DNA of 62,950 nucleotides, from positions 1 to 62,950 of the forward strand of contig JAYTOX010000147.1 in NCBI GenBank assembly GCA_043747595.1. Reading direction: 5' to 3'. A program made the translations under genes and the position numbers. The notes beneath the pieces are model-generated. The model made no database searches, was not told the DNA's origin, and saw only the letters and a list, made by a program, of their open reading frames with translations. The stretch comes from JADKIH01 sp043747595. Its GTDB lineage: Bacteria; Bacteroidota; Bacteroidia; AKYH767-A; 2013-40CM-41-45. Below are positions 16,599 through 26,128 of this stretch, piece by piece (position 1 is the first letter of the stretch; the number at the start of each line of letters is the position of its first letter).

Positions 16599-19500
16599 TT
16601 ATTGAAGAACTATTTTTATTAAACCTGTTTCTTTTTCAGAAGTAATTTGAATATAATAAATTCCTGCTGCATAAGAACTCAAATCGAATTCTTCTTTTGT
16701 ACCCGGAGTCGCATTCGTAAATTGTCTAACCGCTACAATTTTTCCATCGGTTGCAATTAATCGAATACTAGCTTTCTTCACAGAATGATTTTTCAACTCA
16801 AAAATAAATTTATCATGAGTTGGATTAGGGAATACACTAAATGAATTACTCAATGAATTGTTAGAAACAGATGTTGTAAAATCGACAAACATTTTATCGG
16901 ACGATGTACAACCATTAACGTCTGTTACTATCACTCCATAAGTACCATTCACAGTTACGTTAATAAGCTGTGTTGTTTCAGAAGTATTCCACAAATAAGA
17001 AACAAAGCCTGGTCCACCGTCGAGTTGGATTGTTTGACCACTCTGAGCAAATAGTGTATCAGGACCAATACTCACAAATGGAATTGGATTGATAGTAGCT
17101 ACGACCGGAATTGGGACACTTGGACAAGTTACGCCAGCAACTGCATAGAAAGTAGTAGTTGAAGTTACCGATGTAACAAAAGGAGAACCGGAAAAGATTA
17201 ACGTTCCTCCTATTTGATCGTACCAATTAATTGGATCAGCTGACAATGCTTCTAACGTTACAGAACCGGGTCCACAATTTTCATCGGCTGAAACAAAAGT
17301 AATACTTGAAACAGGATCAACAGTTAACTCGATTGCAACTCGATTACTTCTACAAGCATCACCGGCTTCTACATAATAAGTTTGAGAAGTAGATACTGTT
17401 GGCGTAATGAAAGTAGAACCTGTAGCAAGTAAGTTTCCTCCTGTCATGCTATCATACCAATTTAATTGCTCTGTAGAAGTAGCCATCAATGTTCCACTTC
17501 CGGGTCCACAGATTGAAGTATTTATTACACTAGGATCGGCAGGAATTGAATTAATGACAGCATTAACCGGAACTAAATTGCTATTACATCCTGTTCCGGC
17601 ATCAGCATAATAAATAGTTGAAACAGAAATTGAAGGTGTTGTAAATTGATTGCCCGTAGCAAGCAAGACTCCGTTTCCATCGTACCAATTAATTTGATTG
17701 GCTGCAGTACCCGACAATGAAACACTACCAGGTCCACAATTGAAATTATCTGTTAGAATGGGATCAGCTGAATGAGGATTGATAATAGCATATATCTGTG
17801 CACGAGGACTGAGACAAACTGTTTCAGCCGATACATAGTAAGGTGTTGAAGAATTGAGTACCGGAGTTGTAAACGTACTTCCTGTTCCTAATAATAATCC
17901 TCCTGAAGGAGAATCATACCATCTTATAGTACCACTCGTCGAAACAGAAAGCGTAACAGAACCAACATCACATCTATCTACATCAGAAACTGTAGGCGCA
18001 GGAGGAATAGCATTGACAGTAGCAACAACGGGAATTCTGTTACTGCTGCATCTACCATCGTTTGCTTCTACGTAATAAGTAGATGATGAAACAAGAGAAG
18101 GTGTTGTAAAATTTGCTCCGCTAAAAATTATCGAACCACCGCTGCTTGCAGAAAACCAATTAAGTGAATTCGAAGCAGCTGCAGCTAAGGGCACCGTTCC
18201 TGTTCCACAACGACTTCCATTTGTAACAGTGGGATCAACCGGAGCGCTGTTTACTGTAGCCACAACAGCTACACGCGGACTATTGCATCCCAATCCTGCA
18301 TCGGCATAGAAAGTAGTTGTTGAACTGATAGATGGAGTTAAATAGTTTAAACCTGTACCAATGGAAGTTCCACCTGAATTTGAGGTGTACCAATTAACTT
18401 GATCGGTGCTGTTAGCGGTTAAAGTTACACTTCCTGTTCCACAACGGCTTCCACCAAATGTTGTTGGTGTAGAAGGAGCAACAGTTACAATAACGATAAC
18501 AGGAATACGAGCAGTTAAACAAATATCACCTGCTTGAACATAAAAAGTATCAGTAATATTTACAACCGAAGTTGTAAAAGTACTTCCTGTTGAAAGTGAC
18601 GTTCCTCCTATCGGATTCATAAACCAATTAAGAATACCATTTGACGTAGCTGTTAATATAGCGCTACCGCTGTTACACAGTGTTACATTACTTGTAATAG
18701 GTGTAGACGGAACTTGATTTACGATTGCTTGAATTGCAACTCTTGGACTTGGGCATCCATCATTTGCTTCCACATAATAAGTGCTAGTATTAGTTATGAC
18801 AGGTGTAGTAAAAGATGAACCAGTACTGATTGAAGACCCGCCGCTTGAAACTGCAAACCAGTTTATAGTATTTGAAGAAACGGCATTCAATGTAACAGTA
18901 CCACTACCACAACGCGAAGAGTTGTTTACTGCAGGACTAGAAGGCAATCTGTTTATGTCAGCTTGAACAATTACTCTAGTAGAACGGCAATTATTTCCTG
19001 CTTCAACATAGTATAATGTAGTCGCTGAAAGAACCGGAGTCGTATAATTACTTGCAGTAGCCAACAAGTTGCCACCTGTAGGAGCATCGTACCAATAAAT
19101 TTGTTCGGGCGATGAAGCAACAAGAGTCACAGATCCATTTCCACATCGCGCAACATCAGTTGTAGTTGGAGAAAGAGCATAAGAGTTAATAATTGCATGA
19201 ATAGAAACTCTTGGACTAAGACAACTAATCCCGGCATCAACATAATATGTTGTAGTTGAAGAAATGCTTGGAGTTGTAAATGTATTTCCTGTTGCAATCG
19301 AAGTTCCTCCAGTCGAAACTGTATACCAATTTATTTGTGAAGATGAATTGGCCGATAAGGTAACAACACCTGATCCACATCTTGCCCCGTCTGTTACTGA
19401 TGGAGCTGCAGGCGGAACATTTACGATTGCATTCACACTCATCCGAGATGAACGACAAGTATTCCCCGTTTCCACATAATAGGTAGTTGTAGAAGAAATA

Positions 19501-22500
19501 GAAGGTGTTGTAAAACTAGAACCTGTAAATAGCAAGCTTCCACCGGTAGATGCAGAATACCAATAAATCTGTTCCGGTGAACTTGCAACAAGTGTAACTG
19601 TTCCTGTATTGCATCTTGCAACATTGTTCGTACTTGGAGAAGGAGGAATAGGATTTACTGAAGCGTTAACAGCTATCCTTGGACTATTACATCCGAGCCC
19701 TGCATCAACATAAAATACAGTTGTTGCTGAAATACTAGGAGTGGTAAATGTGCTTCCTGTTGCCAATGCACTTCCTCCGCTCGAAACATTGTACCAGTTT
19801 ATTTGAGTTGAAGATGTTGCACTAAGATTCACAGTACCAGTACCACATCGTGAACCATCAGTAGCAACAGGTGAATTAGGCGGATTAGTGATAATTGCGT
19901 CTATAGAAACTCGCGGACTTAAACAAACTGTTCCTGCTTCAACATAATAAGTTGTTGTGGTAGCAATAGATGGAGTCGTGAATGTATTTCCGGTTGAAAT
20001 AGAAGTTCCTCCCGTTGATGTTGTAAACCAATTTACAGTCGAAGTTGAATTAGCCGTTAATAAAACAGAACCCGGTCCACAATTTGATGCACTGACAGTT
20101 ATAGGAGCAGCGGGTGAATTATTAATTATTGCATTTACATTAATGCGCGAAGACCTACAAGTATTCCCAGTTTCAACATAATAAGTAGTTGATGAAGAAA
20201 TTGAAGGAGTAGAAAACGAAGCTCCGGTAAAAAGTAAAGTTCCGCCGGTTGCTGCTGAATACCAATAGATCTGTTCGGGTGAACTTGCTGTGAGTGTAAC
20301 AACACCTGCATCACATCGTGAAGCATTGCTAGCTGTAGGTGCAACTGGTACAGGATTAACAGTAGCCAAAACGGAAACTCTAGGGCTGTTACAACCTATT
20401 CCTGCGTCAACATAATAAGTTGTCGTAGCAGAAATAGTTGGTGTTGTAAAAGTCCCTCCTGTTGAAATTGCAGTTCCTCCACTTGAAACTGTATACCAAT
20501 TTATTTGCGCTCCGGCAGTTGCAGTCAATAAAACTGTACCAGTTCCACATCGTGAACCATCATTAACAATCGGACTTGAAGGAGCAGATGTAATGATAGC
20601 ATCAACTGCAATTCGATTACTGATGCAAAGGTTTGAAGCTTCCAAATAATAAGTAGTAGTTATTGAAATAGAAGGCGTCGTAAAATTTGATCCGCTACCA
20701 ACAGAAGTACCACCAACAGCCACAGTATACCAATTGATTTGATCTGGTGAGCTGGCAATTAAATTTACAATGCCCGGCCCACATCGTGTAACAGCTGAAG
20801 CAGATGGAGCTGCCGGAATAGCATTAATCACTGCTTGAACTTGAGTACGAATACTTGCACAACCATTATTTGTTTGAGCATAATATTTAGTAGTAGCATT
20901 CAATGAAGGAGTAGTAAAACTATTTCCTGAACCAAGAAAAGTTCCACCGGTTGGAAGATCGAACCATGAAATTGGATCTACTGCTTGCGCTGCTAATTGC
21001 ACTACCCCTGTTCCACAACGACTACTATCAGCTGCTGTTGGAGAAGCGGGCATGGCATTTATAATTGCATTCACTTGTACTCTGGCAGAAGGGCATGCAC
21101 TTCCGGCTTGTACAAAGTAGGATGTGGTGGTTGAAAGACTAGGTGTGGAAAAAGTAGTGCCACTTCCAAGTTGAGTACCACCTGTGAGAGAATCATACCA
21201 TCCAATTACATCGGGCGATGAAGCAGTCAAGCTTACGCTTCCCGAACCACATCTCGAAACATCTGAGGTGGTAGGTAAGGATGAATTAGGTGTTACTGTT
21301 GCAGTAACTCTTGTTCTTGTACTTCTACAAGTATAACCTGCTTCAATATAATAATTGGTAGTTGAAGATAAATTCGGAGTAACATAATTTGATCCTGTAA
21401 ATAATAAATTCCCCCCAAGTGCTGCGTCATACCAATATACTTGCTCGGGAGAAACGGCATTGAACATTCCGCTTCCACTTCCACAAATTGTAATTGCTGC
21501 TGCTGTAGGTGCCGAAGGAATAGGATTTACTATGGCTATCACTCTCACACGTGGAGAAGCACATCCTCCATTTGCTTCTACGTAAAAGGTATCAGAGGCC
21601 GAAAGGGTTCCAGTAGTAAAGGAAGTTCCGCTTCCAAGTGCCGTACCGCCTAGCAGTGATTGATACCAATAAATTGGAGCTGTAGCAGTAGCATTAAATG
21701 TAAGTATACCATTTCCACATCTGCTTGCATCATTTGAAACAGGAGCATCGGTGGTATTAATCGTAACATGAACTTCAACACGCTGACTCTGACAATAATT
21801 TCCTGCTTCAACATAAAATATTGAATCTTGAGGAATTGTTCCTGTTAAAAAAGTACCACCAGTTTGTAAAAGTGCTCCACCACTCGGTGCATTGTACCAA
21901 TGAATTGTTGCGGTATCTGTAGCAGTTAAAGTAACTGTACCAGGACCACAACGAAATGCATCTGATGCCACAGGTGTTGCTGCCTGCAAATTAACAATGG
22001 CATTTGTTGCAACATAATTACTCGGACAAGTTCTGCTTGCTCGAGCATAATAGGTTGTAGAGGCCAATAAATTTGGAGTAACGAAACTCGTTCCTATTCC
22101 GACTTGATTTCCTCCAATACCATCAAACCAAAAAATAGAGTCAGATGCTGATGCAGTGAGTGTCATCGTCCCACTCGCACAAACTGAATCCGAAGTAGTG
22201 ACAGGATCAGGAGCTTGTCCAACGATAGTTACATTAAATGCAGTTGTAATTATTGAACAACCGGAATTGCTTACTTGAACGGTATAACTACCGGCTAGAG
22301 TAGCACTGTATGTTGATGTTGTAGCTCCCGAAATATTTGCATTGTTTCTTCTCCACTGGTAAGAATAACCATTCACATAAGTTGCCGACAATGAAGCACT
22401 GCCGCCTGAACAGAAAGTTGTATTTCCACTAATTGAAACGGTGGTAGCGAGTGAAGCACTATATGCTCTTCCTGGGGAACCTCCCAAGCAACCGGCAAAC

Positions 22501-25500
22501 CAATTTGTTCCATCATTCGGATCATTGTTTTGATTTAATAATTCACATGTGTAACCACCACCGTCGGCCGATTGTGGCCAAGGTGCTAAGTCTTGATAGT
22601 AGATTGATATTTTCTGATTATCATTATAATCCAAAATTCTGATTTGATCACCACCATTACTTAAGTTAAAACCTAAGAGTCCGATCTTATTTGTTATGGT
22701 CGGGAATTGAGTTTTAAATTTAACTGAATCTGTAATCACGACCAAATAAGAATTGGCAGCTATTACCGTTCCTGTTGGGAAAACAAAATTATGATTGTCT
22801 TGAGAATCTCTCACTTTCCATCCTGAAATATTTAAGGCCGTTGTTCCTATATTATGTAATTCAATCCAATCACCTGCATCGGCAGTTGTATCTGAATTGT
22901 AATTAATCTCACTAACAATTAATCGAGGTGTTGAGGCAGATCCGGTAAAGTAGGCAGTGATTGCATCATTACCGGTAAAATTATAAGTTACCGATTGATT
23001 AAGGTTATTCGTCGTAATCATTAACGTTGACTTAAAATGATCAAAAGAATAACCGGGATTAGGAATTGCGGTAATTGTAACAGGATTCCCATTGTAATAA
23101 ATTCCTGACCAAGGATAACTTGTCGGAGTAATTGTTGAAATCTCAATTCGACCTGCACCTGCCGGAGATACATTCAACGTTAATGTAACTTTTGCCGTCA
23201 TTGAAAATTGTGATTTAATAAAATCACGCATGATTGTAGGACGTGCATTTGCAAAATTAGTTACTACATTAATATTCGATTGCCATGTAGAAGTATTGCT
23301 TCCCCATTTTGCAAAATGTGCAGGCATGTCGTAAGCCATCGAATCTTGAAAATAATGTATTTCATTACTCATTTGCCCCGGCAGGAAAATAGTATTTATG
23401 AGATCGGCATATCTATTAATAAAATATTTTTTGTAAGTAGGATTTTTTAAAATAGCATCAAATATTTTAGATGAATAGCTGAATGCAGTCGGGTGTCGTG
23501 CAATATTCAAACGATCATCGTTCACACTTCCACTATATCCCAATCCAAAATCTAGATCATACATAAAATACTTCCACTTTCCTCCTGTTGCATCTGGCCT
23601 CCACATTTTTATATTGTTAGTCCAATCTCCAATCCAATCTCCGTTATTATAATATGTTTCGGCTGCAAAATAGTCGGTAAAATTCTGCAAATCCAAAACA
23701 CTATTCATATAATCATAATACGCTTGTGAAGTGGGGGTTTGAGAAGTAGCGTAATTATACATTGCCCAAAAAGAAGCATCACTGCCAGAATTAATGGAAA
23801 TTGTACTCCCCGATTCCTTTAAAAAACTACATTCCTTTTTACTCAATCCATAATTATCAGACACCCAATGGTTGTCATGATTTTCATGAATGGTATAAAC
23901 TCCCCAATATGCCCCATTAAGAAACATAATTGCCGGTTGCGTATCTATGTATCCGCAATGTGTAGTTCGCATTATTCTTTCCATTAACGCATCACGGAAA
24001 TGTACTACATTCCAATCAGAGCCTGAATTTCTTAAAACTAAATCGGATGCTTTATCGATGTATGGTTTATCTGGATAAAATTGATAGTTAATTTCACTTA
24101 CATCGTAACGACTACTCAAAGCCATCTCAAAACTTTTTTGAGGTTTTGCTCTTGAATAATTTCCATAAATACTAATATCACAATCAAACTTAGAAATTGA
24201 ACTTTTCGATTTATCGAAGAACTCAACTGAAGCCGGTTTTGTCCAGTCTTGCCAAAAGTTTGCACCAAAATAAGGAGTAGTTGTTGATGCATTCGGCCCC
24301 ATTACATATATTCCGGTATTATAATCCCACAAATTCAATGAGTCGGTAGTAATTGTAAATATTGGAAGTTTAGTATTTACATTTATGAAATAAGTATTTG
24401 CAATGACGGTTCCAGGTAACATTCCACTGGCAAAAACTCGTGCTCGAATTGTAGTGGTAGCCGAAACAAGAATGGGCGATGTATATAACTTGTCTGTTGT
24501 TTTGGGAACATTTCCATTAGTTGTGTATCGTATAGTTCCCCCTGGTGTAATAGTTGACAAAGTAATTGATTGAGCACTGGTAAAAAAACCACTTTGCTTT
24601 GAAAAAATTGGGATGCCGGCATAAGCAGAATAGCAAACCGAATTATTGTTTGTTGTTTCAGGTGTTGGTGTCGACATAAAACACCATGAGTTAGCTCCAT
24701 CCGGTTTACGGCCGTAAGAATTATCAACATCAATATTGGTATATGTTACCTGATCGGCTAGTGTTCCGGAAGGATTGGTTAGATAAATCGTTTCTCCCGT
24801 TTTCGACAATTTAAAGTGTGCATTAAAATAGTCTTGAGCCGGAGCTAAAAACCAAGATGGAAGTGCTGAATAAGTCATTCCTGAGTTTTTCATTCCAAAA
24901 AATAAATATGGAATAGAAGACAAATCGCTCGGAGAAGACGAAACATCGTGTGTTTCAATTGCCAATACATTCGAGCCTTGTTTCAAAATAGTTTTCAAAA
25001 AGGTTGGATCAATAAAAAATGAATCGGGTCTCAAGCCTTGATACATCTGTGCTTCGTGCGATGACAACGCTAGCGTATTCCATGCAGGTCGACCGGTTGA
25101 TGAAATATTAGCTCGAGCTATCTCTACCCCATTCAAGTAAGCTACAAATCCGTCGTCATAATCCATCATGAAAATAGCCTTTAGAATTTGAGAAGTGTCG
25201 CTAACAGTAAACGTTTTCCTCATCATCACTGAGACAGAATTTGAATTGATGGTTGTATTATCATCGCCATCAGCAAAACCAATTCCTCCATTTCCTGTAG
25301 ACCAAGGAGATTCATTGAAAGAATTATTTCTCCAATTGGTATCTAACGAATTACTTCCAACTTTGTATTTCCAGCTCGACAATGCATTTACACTCATTTC
25401 ATAATGATCTGCTTTTACATTGCTGGTTGAATCAGATGCAAAAACAATAATTCTTTTACCCGCAGCTAAAGTGATAGAGGGAAGAGTAAAACGATATGGT

Positions 25501-25718
25501 TTCGTTAGATCATCAGATAAACCATAACCTTGAAGGTTCAATGTAGAACCACTCGTGTTATATAATTCTATCCAATCATCGTACTTACCATTCGAGTTTT
25601 GAATGATTGTATAATTGGAAGGGCAAATTTCATTAATCAGTAATTGGCCGAATGAAGCGGAAAGAGTAAATAGAAAAAATAACCCTACAAGTAGAGCTTT
25701 CTTAAGATGTGTGTTCAT
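16599..25718 (-). CDS. giant secreted CotH/lamin-tail protein with 22 Ig-like repeats and T9SS sorting domain
   Basis: A 3039-residue protein. Seen in order: signal peptide (1-25, ending SFGQ); lamin-tail domain (about 25-130) interrupted or followed by a jelly-roll segment (to about 290); chitobiase-C/FN3-like stretch (about 385-460); CotH kinase-like domain (about 470-840, with LVLRNSGSDWN...FRDALMERI and MYDLDFGLGYSG, whose DxD could bind metal); second lamin-tail domain (about 955-1100); one Ig domain; then 22 repeats of about 78 residues (about 1165-2880) of the CHU_C-associated Ig_7 type (RCGxGxVxL, WYxxxxGG, TTYYVxAG, CxSxRV), each with two cysteines; a PKD-like domain; and a T9SS tail with SVFPNPTHDK. 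Spore-coat CotH proteins are protein kinases; whether this one is active is unknown. Probably a cell-surface or matrix adhesin. Confidence 0.9.
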   Translation of the reverse strand: MNTHLKKALLVGLFFLFTLSASFGQLLINEICPSNYTIIQNSNGKYDDWIELYNTSGSTLNLQGYGLSDDLTKPYRFTLPSITLAAGKRIIVFASDSTSNVKADHYEMSVNALSSWKYKVGSNSLDTNWRNNSFNESPWSTGNGGIGFADGDDNTTINSNSVSVMMRKTFTVSDTSQILKAIFMMDYDDGFVAYLNGVEIARANISSTGRPAWNTLALSSHEAQMYQGLRPDSFFIDPTFLKTILKQGSNVLAIETHDVSSSPSDLSSIPYLFFGMKNSGMTYSALPSWFLAPAQDYFNAHFKLSKTGETIYLTNPSGTLADQVTYTNIDVDNSYGRKPDGANSWCFMSTPTPETTNNNSVCYSAYAGIPIFSKQSGFFTSAQSITLSTITPGGTIRYTTNGNVPKTTDKLYTSPILVSATTTIRARVFASGMLPGTVIANTYFINVNTKLPIFTITTDSLNLWDYNTGIYVMGPNASTTTPYFGANFWQDWTKPASVEFFDKSKSSISKFDCDISIYGNYSRAKPQKSFEMALSSRYDVSEINYQFYPDKPYIDKASDLVLRNSGSDWNVVHFRDALMERIMRTTHCGYIDTQPAIMFLNGAYWGVYTIHENHDNHWVSDNYGLSKKECSFLKESGSTISINSGSDASFWAMYNYATSQTPTSQAYYDYMNSVLDLQNFTDYFAAETYYNNGDWIGDWTNNIKMWRPDATGGKWKYFMYDLDFGLGYSGSVNDDRLNIARHPTAFSYSSKIFDAILKNPTYKKYFINRYADLINTIFLPGQMSNEIHYFQDSMAYDMPAHFAKWGSNTSTWQSNINVVTNFANARPTIMRDFIKSQFSMTAKVTLTLNVSPAGAGRIEISTITPTSYPWSGIYYNGNPVTITAIPNPGYSFDHFKSTLMITTNNLNQSVTYNFTGNDAITAYFTGSASTPRLIVSEINYNSDTTADAGDWIELHNIGTTALNISGWKVRDSQDNHNFVFPTGTVIAANSYLVVITDSVKFKTQFPTITNKIGLLGFNLSNGGDQIRILDYNDNQKISIYYQDLAPWPQSADGGGYTCELLNQNNDPNDGTNWFAGCLGGSPGRAYSASLATTVSISGNTTFCSGGSASLSATYVNGYSYQWRRNNANISGATTSTYSATLAGSYTVQVSNSGCSIITTAFNVTIVGQAPDPVTTSDSVCASGTMTLTASASDSIFWFDGIGGNQVGIGTSFVTPNLLASTTYYARASRTCPSNYVATNAIVNLQAATPVASDAFRCGPGTVTLTATDTATIHWYNAPSGGALLQTGGTFLTGTIPQDSIFYVEAGNYCQSQRVEVHVTINTTDAPVSNDASRCGNGILTFNATATAPIYWYQSLLGGTALGSGTSFTTGTLSASDTFYVEANGGCASPRVRVIAIVNPIPSAPTAAAITICGSGSGMFNAVSPEQVYWYDAALGGNLLFTGSNYVTPNLSSTTNYYIEAGYTCRSTRTRVTATVTPNSSLPTTSDVSRCGSGSVSLTASSPDVIGWYDSLTGGTQLGSGTTFSTPSLSTTTSYFVQAGSACPSARVQVNAIINAMPASPTAADSSRCGTGVVQLAAQAVDPISWFDLPTGGTFLGSGNSFTTPSLNATTKYYAQTNNGCASIRTQVQAVINAIPAAPSASAVTRCGPGIVNLIASSPDQINWYTVAVGGTSVGSGSNFTTPSISITTTYYLEASNLCISNRIAVDAIITSAPSSPIVNDGSRCGTGTVLLTATAGAQINWYTVSSGGTAISTGGTFTTPTISATTTYYVDAGIGCNSPRVSVLATVNPVPVAPTASNASRCDAGVVTLTASSPEQIYWYSAATGGTLLFTGASFSTPSISSSTTYYVETGNTCRSSRINVNAIINNSPAAPITVSASNCGPGSVLLTANSTSTVNWFTTSTGGTSISTGNTFTTPSIATTTTYYVEAGTVCLSPRVSIDAIITNPPNSPVATDGSRCGTGTVNLSATSSTQINWYNVSSGGSALATGSTFTTPSISATTVFYVDAGLGCNSPRIAVNASVNPIPPSPSTNNVARCNTGTVTLVASSPEQIYWYSASTGGSLLFTGSSFTTPSISSTTTYYVETGNTCRSSRMSVNAIVNVPPAAPSVTDGARCGSGVVTLSANSSSQINWYTVSTGGTSIATGNTFTTPSISSTTTYYVDAGISCLSPRVSIHAIINSYALSPTTTDVARCGNGSVTLVASSPEQIYWYDAPTGGNLLATASNYTTPVLSATTLYYVEAGNNCRSTRVIVQADINRLPSSPAVNNSSRCGSGTVTLNAVSSNTINWFAVSSGGSSISTGSSFTTPVITNTSTYYVEANDGCPSPRVAIQAIVNQVPSTPITSNVTLCNSGSAILTATSNGILNWFMNPIGGTSLSTGSTFTTSVVNITDTFYVQAGDICLTARIPVIVIVTVAPSTPTTFGGSRCGTGSVTLTANSTDQVNWYTSNSGGTSIGTGLNYLTPSISSTTTFYADAGLGCNSPRVAVVATVNSAPVDPTVTNGSRCGTGTVPLAAAASNSLNWFSASSGGSIIFSGANFTTPSLVSSSTYYVEANDGRCSSNRIPVVATVNAIPPAPTVSDVDRCDVGSVTLSVSTSGTIRWYDSPSGGLLLGTGSTFTTPVLNSSTPYYVSAETVCLSPRAQIYAIINPHSADPILTDNFNCGPGSVSLSGTAANQINWYDGNGVLLATGNQFTTPSISVSTIYYADAGTGCNSNLVPVNAVINSIPADPSVINTSICGPGSGTLMATSTEQLNWYDSMTGGNLLATGSTFITPTVSTSQTYYVEAGDACRSNRVAIELTVDPVSSITFVSADENCGPGSVTLEALSADPINWYDQIGGTLIFSGSPFVTSVTSTTTFYAVAGVTCPSVPIPVVATINPIPFVSIGPDTLFAQSGQTIQLDGGPGFVSYLWNTSETTQLINVTVNGTYGVIVTDVNGCTSSDKMFVDFTTSVSNNSLSNSFSVFPNPTHDKFIFELKNHSVKKASIRLIATDGKIVAVRQFTNATPGTKEEFDLSSYAAGIYYIQITSEKETGLIKIVLQ

Positions 25719-25800
25719 GAAGGGTCTAAGTAATAATTAAAGTATGAATAGTTTGATTAACAGTGGGGCAATCTGTGTTTGTTTGTGTTGTATCTAGAAA

Positions 25801-25834
25801 CAAATCTATATTTAAAAATTCATTCTAACCACAA
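25801..25834 (-). promoter_or_regulatory. probable promoter of the giant T9SS gene
   Basis: On the minus strand TAGATTTG (25808-25801) matches the -7 consensus exactly. A TTG at 25834-25832 gives a spacer of 23 bases, longer than usual. The leader to the ATG at 25718 would be about 75 bases. Confidence 0.4.
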
Positions 25835-25835
25835 T

Positions 25836-25867
25836 ATTTGGCGAATATTGACTAAAATTTGGCGAAT
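25836..25867. repeat. paired ATTTGGCGAAT direct repeats, operator-like
   Basis: Two exact copies of ATTTGGCGAAT, at 25836-25846 and 25857-25867, are 21 bases apart (two helical turns) and lie just upstream of the probable promoter of the giant gene. This arrangement suits an activator binding the same DNA face twice. The rest of the 410-base gap (25719-26128) holds only the terminator at 26033-26089 and no gene. Confidence 0.55.
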
Positions 25868-26032
25868 CAGAACCCTTAAAAGTTTTCAACATTTGAAAAA
25901 GTTTCAGTGGAATTTCTTATCTCTCAATAGTGTGAAATTTCCTTAAAAATGAATACTTTAAGCAGATTGTATTCTAACTTTTCCAATATTAAATCATTCC
26001 GCCTTATTAAAAAGTTAATAAAAAATTCATTC

Positions 26033-26089
26033 AAAAAAAGAAGACTACCTGTCAAATACCCTATTAATAGGGCGTTACAGATAGTCTTC
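26033..26089 (-). terminator. terminator of the M2 peptidase gene
   Basis: A long hairpin: GAAGACTA-CTGT pairs with ACAG-TAGTCTTC, with a nested CCCTATTAATAGGG palindrome at its tip. A run of A at 26033-26039 serves as the U tract on the minus strand. It starts 40 bases after the peptidase stop. Confidence 0.8.
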
Positions 26090-26128
26090 CAAAAAATAAA
26101 TTCATAACATTATCGCCAGAAACGATAA

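Noticed and set aside
16445..16645. 66-residue plus-strand frame
   Set aside because: Covers the duplicated block and then runs antisense into the giant T9SS gene; no independent support.
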